Shown here: one piece after another, positions 26,258 to 33,504 of the stretch
How positions within the stretch are numbered: position 1 is the stretch's first letter
Layout: each line of letters begins with the position of its first letter
Assembly (NCBI RefSeq): GCF_003797765.1
Contig: NZ_RKMB01000003.1
Span: forward strand, 389,207-453,206
From: Ramlibacter sp. WS9
GTDB taxonomy: Bacteria; Pseudomonadota; Gammaproteobacteria; Burkholderiales; Burkholderiaceae_C
DNA: 64,000 bases
Reading direction: 5' to 3'
Program-made: the position numbers and the translations under genes
Notes under the pieces: generated by a model
The model's database searches: none
Seen by the model: the letters and a program-made list of their open reading frames with translations, nothing else
Told to the model about the DNA's origin: nothing

Positions 26258-26647
26258 TCAGCGCTTGCGCCGCGGCGGAAACAACCACCATGTGGCCAGC
26301 ACGGCCAGACCGAAGAGCGAATAGACGAGCGTGAACACCCAACCCGGCGCATCGTAGTAGAGCAAGTACTGCAGCCAGTGCTCGATGAAGCCGCCGGCAT
26401 AGGTAGGGCCGCCGCCCTTGGCGCGCAACCACATCTCCAACGTGGTCAACGGACACAGCATCCCGAACCATGACTCCGCGACAACGACCGCAATCGCAGC
26501 CAGGTGGGCGAGCCTGAACCACAGGCGGTTGACCCAGCCCCACCTTCGCAGATTGCCGGCCACCACCACGATGAGACCCAGCAAGACGAACGCCGCGATG
26601 GCCACGTGCAGCGCCAGCACGGCATCGGCGAGCAATCGGTAGGGCAT
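26258..26647 (-). CDS. DUF2784 membrane protein
   Basis: 129-aa integral membrane protein with four predicted helices. It shows the DUF2784 landmarks HVAIAAFVLLGLIVVVAGNLRRWGWVNRLWFRLAHLAAIAVVVAESWFGMLCPLTTLE and the late YYDAPGWVFTLVYSLFGL. Function unknown. It converges on the chromate transporter genes. Confidence 0.85.
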   Translation of the reverse strand: MPYRLLADAVLALHVAIAAFVLLGLIVVVAGNLRRWGWVNRLWFRLAHLAAIAVVVAESWFGMLCPLTTLEMWLRAKGGGPTYAGGFIEHWLQYLLYYDAPGWVFTLVYSLFGLAVLATWWLFPPRRKR

Positions 26648-26665
26648 GGTGGTTGCCCGCGTGGC

Positions 26666-27376
26666 TTACTTGTTGCAGTGGTCGCAGATCGCCACGAACG
26701 CAGCGAGCGGATCAGGCGCCTTTGTCACGCCGCGGCCCACGACCAAATGCGTCGCGCCGGCGCGCAGGGCCTCGACTGGCGTGGCGATTCTCGCTTGGTC
26801 ATTGCCTTTCTCGCCGGGCATTTGCGTGCCCGGCGCGATGATCAACATGTCGAGCGGCAGGGCTTGGCGCAAAAATGCGGCTTCCTGGGGCGAGGCGACG
26901 ACGCCATGGCAACCGGCTCGCGCCGCAAGCTGCGCCAGCCGGAGGACCTGCTGCTTCACCGTCGCGCCTACGCCGATCTCAGCCAAATCTTCGTCCCGCA
27001 GGCTGGTGATCACCGTGAGCGCCAGCACGCGCAGCTGCGGAAAGGGCCGGGCAGCATCCACGGCGGCACGCAGCACTGCCGAACCTCCGGAAGCGTGCAC
27101 TGTCACGAAGGACACGCCCAGGGCGCCGCAAGCTGCGACGGCACCGGCCACCGAGTTCGGGATCTCGTGCAGCTTGAGGTCCAGGAACACCTGCTTTCCT
27201 GCGGTGATCAGTTCCCGCACCACGGCGGGCCCTTCGGCCGTCAACAACTGCAAGCCAATCTTGTAAAACGACGCGTGCTCGCCCAACCGCTCCACCAGGC
27301 AGCGCGCCGCGGCCGCGCTGTCGAAGTCGAGCGCGACGATTATTCGGTCCTCGACACGCGTGGAGTTCATCGGCAT
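26666..27376 (-). CDS. pyrF: Orotidine 5'-phosphate decarboxylase (type 1)
   Basis: 236-aa decarboxylase converting OMP to UMP in pyrimidine synthesis. Diagnostic motifs: IVALDFDSAAAA, VFLDLKLHEIPNSV (catalytic Asp-Lys-Asp-like cluster), VTVHASGGSAVLRAAVDAA, and IIAPGTQMPGEKGNDQARIATPVEALRAGATHLVVGRGVTKAPDP near the C-terminus. This is the short E. coli-like subtype. I recall many Burkholderiales having the longer subtype 2 enzyme as the housekeeping copy, so this could be an additional or acquired copy. It overlaps the downstream end of the GNAT gene to its right by ten bases. Confidence 0.9.
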   Translation of the reverse strand: MPMNSTRVEDRIIVALDFDSAAAARCLVERLGEHASFYKIGLQLLTAEGPAVVRELITAGKQVFLDLKLHEIPNSVAGAVAACGALGVSFVTVHASGGSAVLRAAVDAARPFPQLRVLALTVITSLRDEDLAEIGVGATVKQQVLRLAQLAARAGCHGVVASPQEAAFLRQALPLDMLIIAPGTQMPGEKGNDQARIATPVEALRAGATHLVVGRGVTKAPDPLAAFVAICDHCNK

Positions 27377-27900
27377 CGTGCGTACATGTAGCTGGGCCCG
27401 GGCTCAGGGCTGATGTTCGGGTGCACGACGAAGCGCTCCAGCCGCCCTTCGCGTGTGAACCCGGCCTTTTCCAGAACCCGCGCCGAGTTGCGATTGTTCA
27501 CGTCGCAGGTGGCTTGCAAACGAAAAAACGCGGGCACAGCAAGCGCTGCTCCGGCCAGTGCATCGACCGCTTCGGGCATCAGTCCGCGGCCCCAGTACGC
27601 CTGCGCCAGGACGTAGCCGATGTCCACCGTGTACCCGGATGCGCGGGCCTCCAGCATGCCGATGGGCGCATCAGGCGCATCGTGCAGTGCCAGGATGTAC
27701 GGCCACCGCGCGCCCTCGCCGAACAATGCGATGCACTCCGCGATGAAGGCCTCGGTTTGCGCCACGGCCGCATGCGGGCGCCAGACCATGTAGCGCGCCG
27801 CCTCTGCCGATTGCGTATAGGCGTCGAATATCTTGCGCGCATCCGCAGGCTGCGGTGCACGAAGGAGCAGACGGCGCGTGGCGAGCTCGTTCGGCAGCAC
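27367..27900 (-). CDS. GNAT-family N-acetyltransferase (RimJ/RimL type)
   Basis: 177-aa acetyltransferase of the RimJ/RimL class: LATRRLLLRAPQPADARKIFDAYT at the start, DIGYVLAQAYWGRGLMPEAVDALAGAA (acetyl-CoA loop) and CDVNNRNSARVLEKAGFTREGRLERFVVHPNI at the end. The substrate is unknown. It is one of four GNAT genes in a minus-strand run that may be a single transcript. Confidence 0.85.
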   Translation of the reverse strand: MLPNELATRRLLLRAPQPADARKIFDAYTQSAEAARYMVWRPHAAVAQTEAFIAECIALFGEGARWPYILALHDAPDAPIGMLEARASGYTVDIGYVLAQAYWGRGLMPEAVDALAGAALAVPAFFRLQATCDVNNRNSARVLEKAGFTREGRLERFVVHPNISPEPGPSYMYARCR

Positions 27901-27902
27901 GT

Positions 27903-28322
27903 TCAGCCCGGCGCCGGCTTGCGCGGCAAGTGATCGCCCAGCGTCACCCAGTCGACATGGGTGTCGAAGTACGCATGGACCTGCGGTTCACGGCCGACGG
28001 GGTCGGTGAACAGCGCTCGGGCGATGTGCAGCTCGCCCGGCCAGGCCGGTGCCTTGAAGAACATCGGGCTTCCGCATGTCGAGCAGAACCCGCGGCTGCC
28101 GCCTTCCGGCGCGTCATACCAGCGCAGCAGTTGCACCGGGTCGTCGAGCTCCACCTGAGCCGAGCCCACGCTCACCCAGGTGACGAAGGCGCTGCCGTGC
28201 GCGCGCCGGCAGCGCGTGCAGTGGCAATGCGCGACCCATTTGGGTGGCAGGCCGGCCTTGAAGGACACGCCGCCGCACAGGCAGGCGCCACGCGCGAGTG
28301 AAGCATCGGAGTTGGAAGGCAT
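27903..28322 (-). CDS. GFA-family zinc protein
   Basis: 139-aa CENP-V/GFA domain protein: GACLCGGVSFKAGLPPKWVAHCHCTRCRRAHGSAFVTWVSV and GFCSTCGSPMFFKAPAWPGELHIARALF. The cysteine sets are the two zinc sites of the fold. It is the second GFA protein in the window, clearly different from the one at 10041. It lies three bases upstream of the RimJ-type GNAT gene. Confidence 0.85.
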   Translation of the reverse strand: MPSNSDASLARGACLCGGVSFKAGLPPKWVAHCHCTRCRRAHGSAFVTWVSVGSAQVELDDPVQLLRWYDAPEGGSRGFCSTCGSPMFFKAPAWPGELHIARALFTDPVGREPQVHAYFDTHVDWVTLGDHLPRKPAPG

Positions 28323-28346
28323 CTCATCTCCTGGTTGCAGGATTGT

Positions 28347-29309
28347 CTAACGCGCGCGCAGATCGCGCACCATCAACAGTTCATCGGGCTCGACTTCCAG
28401 CGGCTTGTAAAGGCTGGCCGACGCCGGAGCAAAGTCCAAGCGCTCCAGCAGCCTCAGGGAACGCGTGTTGCTGCGCTTGAGCACTGCCGACAGAGTGCGC
28501 ACTTCATGGCTGCGCTCCAGTTCAGAGATCATCGCTTCCACAGCCTGGCGTGCCAGGCCACGGCCCCAGTACCGGCTGCCCAGAACGTAAGCGATGGCGG
28601 CCCTGCCATCGGCATGCACAGTCGCCTGCACGTAGCCGATCAGTTCAGAGGACGGCAGGCGGATCACCCAGTTGAGCCATTGCTCACGGCCATCAGGCGA
28701 GCGCCGGCTTTCCAGGCGCGCGAACCGCTGGCGCAGCCACTCCAGGGACTGCGGCGGTTCATTCTCATGTTCGTAGACCGCGGGATCGCAAAGGACTTCG
28801 AACATCTCGTCCGCGTGGGAAGCGAGCTGCGGTTCGAGGGAAACCGCAGCCGAGTCGCGACACGCTCGGGCGTAATAGTTGTCCCACTCGGAGGTCTCCA
28901 CCAACTCGAAGCCATGCCGCTGATAGAAGCGATTGGAGTCGCTGCCACGCAATGCCCCGACTCGCAGTGGCTTTGCCTGCGCATCCGCTTGCGCGAACAC
29001 GCCGGCCAGCACCACCGCGCCAATGCCGCGCCGTTGAAACGCCGGTGCGATGTAGAGATGGTCCAGCAACACGCCGTCCTCGATCGGCTTGACCACCACG
29101 AAGCCGACGCGCTCGCCCGCTACCACGATGTGACGTGTGTGCTCAGGCGCGAACCCGCCCAGGAAGCGCTCGCGCGCCCGCACGGGGTCGAAGCGGCCGA
29201 TACGCTCCAGGCTCTCGCGCATGGCTGCAACGCGCAGCGCGGCCAGCGCTTCTGCATCTTCGGCGCGGGCGTTTTCGAAGGCAACATCGGTCTCGCGGTA
29301 CTGGGGCAT
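28347..29309 (-). CDS. Tandem GNAT-domain acetyltransferase
   Basis: 320 aa with two GNAT domains. The first (residues 1-150) has LDHLYIAPAFQRRGIGAVVLAGVFAQA and SNRFYQRHGFELVETSEWDNYYA. The second (residues 155-318) is of the RimJ type, with IAYVLGSRYWGRGLARQAVEAMISEL and SNTRSLRLLERLDFAPASASLYKPLEVEPDE. Fused double GNATs sometimes make two successive acetylations or use one inactive domain as a scaffold; the substrate is unknown. Confidence 0.85.
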   Translation of the reverse strand: MPQYRETDVAFENARAEDAEALAALRVAAMRESLERIGRFDPVRARERFLGGFAPEHTRHIVVAGERVGFVVVKPIEDGVLLDHLYIAPAFQRRGIGAVVLAGVFAQADAQAKPLRVGALRGSDSNRFYQRHGFELVETSEWDNYYARACRDSAAVSLEPQLASHADEMFEVLCDPAVYEHENEPPQSLEWLRQRFARLESRRSPDGREQWLNWVIRLPSSELIGYVQATVHADGRAAIAYVLGSRYWGRGLARQAVEAMISELERSHEVRTLSAVLKRSNTRSLRLLERLDFAPASASLYKPLEVEPDELLMVRDLRAR

Positions 29310-29333
29310 GCCGCGATTTTGCCAGTGGCCGGC

Positions 29334-29837
29334 TCAGCGCGCGACGATCGCCCAGCGCTCGTGGTCGCGCCAGCGGCCGCGAATTTTCAGGTAGCGCGGC
29401 GAGTAGCCTTCCTGCTCGAAACCGCAGGATCGCACCAGCGCGATCGACGGCAGGTTGCCGGGCTGGATGTTGGCCTCGAGCCGGTGGAGCTTGAGTTCAG
29501 TGAACGCCTTTCGCACAGCCAGGCGCAGGCCCGCCCGCATCAGCCCTTGCTGCTCGTGGCCCGTGAATGCGTAGTAGGCGAGATAGGCGCTCAAGAAAAC
29601 GCCGCGGACGATGTTGGTGATGTCTATGAAGCCGACCAGCGCATCCGTGGTGGCGTCACGCACGGCAAAGCCGAAGTTGTTGGGCCCCTGCGAGCGCGCA
29701 GCCAATGCCTGGAACGCCGCGCGCGTCGTGGGCGGCGAAACCCAGGGGCCGTGCAGCTTCCGGCTGCGCGCCACGGCGGCGAGGAACTCGGCTTCGTCGA
29801 TCGGCCGCAGCAGGACAAGGCGGACAGATGCGCCCAT
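29334..29837 (-). CDS. GNAT-family N-acetyltransferase (RimJ type)
   Basis: 167 aa from the ATG at 29837. Signature segments: LLRPIDEAEFLAAVARSRKLHGPWVSPP at the start, AYYAFTGHEQQGLMRAGLRLAVRKAFTELKLHRLEANIQPGNLPSIALVRSCGFEQEGYSPRYLKIRGRWRDHERWAIV. This is the typical ribosomal-protein/small-molecule acetyltransferase pattern. It starts two bases after the next GNAT gene's stop, indicating co-transcription. Confidence 0.87.
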   Translation of the reverse strand: MGASVRLVLLRPIDEAEFLAAVARSRKLHGPWVSPPTTRAAFQALAARSQGPNNFGFAVRDATTDALVGFIDITNIVRGVFLSAYLAYYAFTGHEQQGLMRAGLRLAVRKAFTELKLHRLEANIQPGNLPSIALVRSCGFEQEGYSPRYLKIRGRWRDHERWAIVAR

Positions 29838-29839
29838 GA

Positions 29840-30358
29840 TCAGCCCAACACCTTGAGGTAGACCCGGTTCTCGTAGTGATCGTTCTCGAACACATAGTCG
29901 GTTGCGCCCACGTCGACGTAGCCCTGCTTCGGATAGAACCCAATGGCCCGGGCATTGCCGACCCAGGCCGTGAGCCACAGGGCATCGGCGCCGCGCGCTG
30001 CGGCCGACTTCTCGGCGCGACGCAGCAGTGCCTTGCCGATGCCCTGGCCGGTGAATCGTTCGTGCACGTACAGCCTGTTGACCTCCGATGTCGCCCCATG
30101 CGACACCAGCGCATGACGCGCCCCGTGTGTGACTTGCACGAAGCCCACCAGGTGGCCATCGTTCTCTGCCAGGATGAACTCTGTCGATTCGTCCTCCAGC
30201 AGGGATTCGATCTTCGCTGGCGCGAAGTGCTCAACGACCTCTCTTGCCAACGCAGCCCGCATCCCGGCCGGCGCGTACGTGTCCAGAAACACGTGCGTGC
30301 CGAGCATACCGATGCACAGGGCGTCTGCCGCGGAGCCCGCGCGAAACGACGGGGTCAC
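29840..30358 (-). CDS. GNAT-family N-acetyltransferase
   Basis: 172 aa. Acetyl-CoA loop NRLYVHERFTGQGIGKALLRRAEKSAAARGADALWLTAWVGNARAIGFYPKQGYVDVG, ending YVFENDHYENRVYLKVLG. It resembles spermidine/phosphinothricin-like acetyltransferases. The stop is two bases from the start of the following GNAT gene and the start overlaps the TPR gene's end (ATGA-like overlap). Confidence 0.88.
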   Translation of the reverse strand: MTPSFRAGSAADALCIGMLGTHVFLDTYAPAGMRAALAREVVEHFAPAKIESLLEDESTEFILAENDGHLVGFVQVTHGARHALVSHGATSEVNRLYVHERFTGQGIGKALLRRAEKSAAARGADALWLTAWVGNARAIGFYPKQGYVDVGATDYVFENDHYENRVYLKVLG

Positions 30359-31728
30359 TTCTTCGATGCGGCGAGCTTCGCCGCGTAGGCATCTGCACGC
30401 GTGGCATCACCTGCCGCGCGGTACAGGTGCTCGAGCTCCTCGAACACATACGGATCCGGCTCGCCGGCCTGCTCCCACTCGCGCTCCAGGCGCAGCTGGA
30501 TGTCGATCGCCTCGTGGAGCTTGCCCTGGGCCCGCAACGTCCACGCGATCATCCAGTAGGCGATGCGCACGTTTTTGGTCTTGCCCGCGCGTTCGTGCGC
30601 GGCAAGCGAAAGCTTGAACTGCGTCAGGGCCTCATCGTATTGCCCGAGCAGGTGCTTGGCATAGCCCACGTTGTTGCGCAGCGAGGCTTCCCATTTTTTT
30701 GCCGCCGGCTGCGACGAGCCCTCGAGGTAGTCCAGCGCCTTCAGGTCCCATTCGAGCTGCGCCTTCGGGTCAGGGTCGGCCATCGGCATCATGTGCAGCG
30801 CATCGATGGCCAGGTAATCGAGTTGGGCGTGCCTGGCGGTTTCGAAGGCTTGCAGATACAGCGATCGTGCCTGCTGCCTGGCTTCGGCCGTCAACAACGC
30901 TTTGGGGTGGGCCGGAGACGCGTACGTGCGGCCCAACTCGAGCAGGTAATTGACCTGCGCCTCTGCCGAGGCCTTCTTCACCGGTTCGCCGATCGATGCG
31001 AGGATCTCGCGGGCGCGAACGAAGTCCTTGCGCAGCCCCCAGGTGCGGGCGATCTGCGTCTGCAGGATCAGCGCTTCGTCGTCCGTCGCTGTGGCCAAGG
31101 CATCGCGAAACCGCTGCTCGCTGAGCGCCGGCTTGCTGTAGTCCCACAGGCCCAAGATGTCGAGCGGCATGGCGTTCCTTTCTTTGCTTGAAATACGCAG
31201 CCATAGCTGCGCGTCGAACGGCACGAGCACAGGGCCCGCGTTCCTGCCCGATGAATGCTCGTCGGCCCTGCCGAACAGGATTTTCTCGAAGCTTACCCGT
31301 GTGACCGCGTAGGGCGTGCCCTCGAATGCAACGGCAAGCCGGCGCAGAAGCGCCGGGTCGCCCAGCACGTCCGCCGCGAGCTTATCGCGCTCTCCTCCCC
31401 TGGCGCGCGAAATGCGCGCAGCCCAGCCGGGTGCCGCAAGCGCCGAGTCGGCGATGTGGGCGGACAGCCACGGATAGGAGACGGCGCGTCCCAAAGACAG
31501 CGCCGAAATTCCGGCGGGCCAGCTGCGTAGCCATTCGGAGACCACGCGCCGGTATGTGGGCTCGTCGATCGTGCAGCGCTCGAATGCCGACGCATCCGGG
31601 CGGAGCGTGGCTGAGGTGCCGGAAGCGTGAACCTCGACGAAAGGACTGCAGGCGCTGGTCAAGCCAGGCGCCAAGGCCAAACCCGACACGAAGACAGCGC
31701 GCAGCATTGCCGATGCGATGGCGCTCAT
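30355..31728 (-). CDS. TPR-containing exported hypothetical protein
   Basis: 457 aa. The N-terminal 27 residues form a signal peptide (AMLRAVFVSGLALAPGLTSACS; the C may be a weak lipobox). The C-terminal half contains tetratricopeptide-like helical repeats (SLRNNVGYAKHLLGQYDEALTQFKLSLAAHERAGKTKNVRIAYWMIAWTLRAQGKLHEAID). The N-terminal half has no recognised domain. It is probably a periplasmic or outer-membrane scaffold. It overlaps the downstream GNAT gene by four bases. Confidence 0.7.
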   Translation of the reverse strand: MSAIASAMLRAVFVSGLALAPGLTSACSPFVEVHASGTSATLRPDASAFERCTIDEPTYRRVVSEWLRSWPAGISALSLGRAVSYPWLSAHIADSALAAPGWAARISRARGGERDKLAADVLGDPALLRRLAVAFEGTPYAVTRVSFEKILFGRADEHSSGRNAGPVLVPFDAQLWLRISSKERNAMPLDILGLWDYSKPALSEQRFRDALATATDDEALILQTQIARTWGLRKDFVRAREILASIGEPVKKASAEAQVNYLLELGRTYASPAHPKALLTAEARQQARSLYLQAFETARHAQLDYLAIDALHMMPMADPDPKAQLEWDLKALDYLEGSSQPAAKKWEASLRNNVGYAKHLLGQYDEALTQFKLSLAAHERAGKTKNVRIAYWMIAWTLRAQGKLHEAIDIQLRLEREWEQAGEPDPYVFEELEHLYRAAGDATRADAYAAKLAASKK

Positions 31729-31758
31729 GGACCGACCACGATGTGCATTGCACTCCCC

Positions 31759-32229
31759 TCAAAAGGAAATGCAGGCCGGGGCTTTGACGCGAAGCACCGC
31801 TTCCTGCTGGAACCTCGCCTTGTACTCCACAACGATCTCGACGACCGCCTTCTCACTCGCGGCGTCATCCGGGTGCAGCAGGTTGAGCACGCGGGACGCT
31901 TCGCGAACGATCGCGCCGTCCCCGCCGCGCCATTGGCCGGCCGCTTCCCAAACGGTCAAGCCTTGCGGAAAGCGCGGACTGACGACCTTGTTCAGAAAAT
32001 CGGCCCACTCGCCCGGCGTGACAATCCCGACCGGCTTGGCCGTGCCGAAGTAAAGCGAGTCCTGGATGAAAGCCTGCTCCTCACCCGTGCAGGCTGGTGA
32101 GTGGAACGACGCGCAACCAGTGAGCGCCAGCAAGACGACCATCACCATCGCCGACGCCGATGGGCGAAACGCGGCGAGGCTTCGCAGCGCTTCGACCGGC
32201 TTCAGCGCGCCACGCCCGGCTGGATGCAC
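31759..32229 (-). CDS. DUF3574-type lipoprotein
   Basis: 156 aa as drawn. Hydrophobic leader with lipobox LTGCAS (Cys about residue 39). The mature part starts FHSPACTGEEQAFIQDSLYFGTAKPVGIVTPGEWADFLNKVVSPRFPQGLTVWEAAGQW, which is typical of DUF3574. Function unknown. ATGs at 32148 and 32142 would give leaders too short to be useful, so the 32229 start, overlapping the previous gene by 28 bases, is kept. Confidence 0.75.
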   Translation of the reverse strand: MHPAGRGALKPVEALRSLAAFRPSASAMVMVVLLALTGCASFHSPACTGEEQAFIQDSLYFGTAKPVGIVTPGEWADFLNKVVSPRFPQGLTVWEAAGQWRGGDGAIVREASRVLNLLHPDDAASEKAVVEIVVEYKARFQQEAVLRVKAPACISF

Positions 32230-33014
32230 ACCGACACCGTGACACTTCCGGCGAGAGGCCTGCTGGCTGCCACGCGCGCATCGTTGTATATCAAACGCTG
32301 AAACGACGGGCTGCCAAAGTCAGTCGTGACCACGAGCCCGGTGCCATAGGTGTACGGCCCGCTGACGAATGACTGATTGCCGTCCACGATGTAGAAGGAA
32401 TCGATGTTGGGATAAGCGGCCGTCGCGCTGACAGCGTAGGCCGCCGGCATGTTGAGGATTCGTGAATTCGCGACACAGCCGATGGGGAGCATGCCGTTGC
32501 CGAAGGGCGGGCTGATCGATCCATTCCCGATGTTCTGCACCTCGGTCGGGTCGACAGAGCGCACACAAAGACCGTCCATGCCGTTGGTGCCACGGCGGTT
32601 CAGCAAGCGCGGATCGGAGAAGCCACCGCTCATGATGACCTTGGAGACGAATTCGCCCCGGTTCACGGGCACGGGGACGGTGCGCGTCTGCATGCGCTGC
32701 CATGCGTTGAGGAAGAAGTCATTGCTCGAAAACGTCCCCAATGTCACGGTGCGTCCCGGCAAACACTCCAGCAGCGGCGGCGTTGTGACCCATTTGCCCT
32801 CCGGGTACGGCACCAGCGAGCGCCAGGTTCCGCCCTCCGTCTGCTGCCGCGTGTCGCCCGTGGTGGTGTTGGTGCAGGTGTCCGTTCCGGGCACGTAATG
32901 GAAACCGGCGCCATACAGCGTGCAGATCCTCACGTACTCCACGGCCGCGACACTTGCCGGGGCAATGAGCAGGAGCCCGGCGCATGTGGCAAACGACAAC
33001 AAGTGCTTGTTCAT
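32202..33014 (-). CDS. Exported hypothetical protein with porin-like N-terminal motif
   Basis: 270 aa from the ATG at 33014. Signal peptide MNKHLLSFATCAGLLLIAPASVAA. The mature N-terminus VEYVRICTLYGAGFHYVPGTDTC closely resembles the opening of alpha-proteobacterial porins (LYGAGFYYIPGTDTC), but the expected 16-strand barrel is not evident and the protein is too short for one. It has six to eight cysteines, probably disulfide-bonded in the periplasm. It overlaps the DUF3574 gene. Confidence 0.6.
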   Translation of the reverse strand: MNKHLLSFATCAGLLLIAPASVAAVEYVRICTLYGAGFHYVPGTDTCTNTTTGDTRQQTEGGTWRSLVPYPEGKWVTTPPLLECLPGRTVTLGTFSSNDFFLNAWQRMQTRTVPVPVNRGEFVSKVIMSGGFSDPRLLNRRGTNGMDGLCVRSVDPTEVQNIGNGSISPPFGNGMLPIGCVANSRILNMPAAYAVSATAAYPNIDSFYIVDGNQSFVSGPYTYGTGLVVTTDFGSPSFQRLIYNDARVAASRPLAGSVTVSVCIQPGVAR

Positions 33015-33319
33015 TGGGCTCCTTGGCGGGGTCGGTACACCGGGCACCATGAGCAGCCCGTACGCGTGCGGAGTATAGCGGTCGTACTGCAGAGTTCAAA
33101 CCCGCGCGCCGCCGCTTAGTAAGCCCGCGATTTCCAGATCCGCCAGGGGCGGAAAGGCCCTTGCGCCGAGCGCCGACTTCAATGCAAGTTTCAGCATCAT
33201 TTCATTAGCATATAATTTCAACTTGGTGCATCGCACTTCCTGAGAGACCTGCGGCCCACGACGCGCCGGCATCATCCGGTCGCGAATGCCAAGGCAAGCG
33301 CACAAGTTGGAGGGGTCAG
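33015..33319. promoter_or_regulatory. Intergenic region with probable promoter for the ctaD relic and hyf-like cluster
   Basis: 305 bases between divergent genes with no convincing gene. An AT-rich patch carries a consensus TATAAT at 33211-33216. Upstream, AAGTTT (33186-33191) is a weak -35 at a 19-base spacing. About 100 bases separate it from the ATG at 33320, which has an excellent ribosome-binding sequence (GGAGGGG at 33309-33315). It probably drives the whole rightward hyf-like set. Confidence 0.5.
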
Positions 33320-33490
33320 ATGAGTTCGCCGAATCACGCGCATGCCCACGTGGGCAACCCATCCCACGCTCATGCGCGGCCGACCGGTTGGCGGCGCTGG
33401 GTCTACGCCACAAACCACAAGGACATCGGCACGCTCAACGAGGACGCCACCAAGCTGGCCTGGGGCGAACCTGTGGCGGCAATCCGGTAG
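33320..33490 (+). pseudogene. ctaD: Truncated cytochrome c oxidase subunit I (5' relic of ctaD)
   Basis: 56-codon frame. Residues 1-39 match the N-terminus of bacterial CtaD: a His/Ala-rich start ([18 protein letters not shown]), then [16 protein letters not shown], a near-invariant cytochrome oxidase signature that normally continues into the first transmembrane helix (GTLYL). Here similarity stops at about 33437, followed by 17 unrelated codons and a TAG. The ribosome-binding sequence is intact. It ends 14 bases before the first hyf-like gene, so it could serve as a translated leader. It is clearly non-functional as an oxidase; a full copy presumably lies elsewhere. Confidence 0.8.
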
Positions 33491-33504
33491 AGGCCCGCCA
33501 AAAG

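Noticed and set aside
33096..33413. Minus-strand small frame (MMLKLALKSALGARAF...)
   Set aside because: No homologous feel, spans the promoter area of the rightward operon, and lacks a ribosome site.
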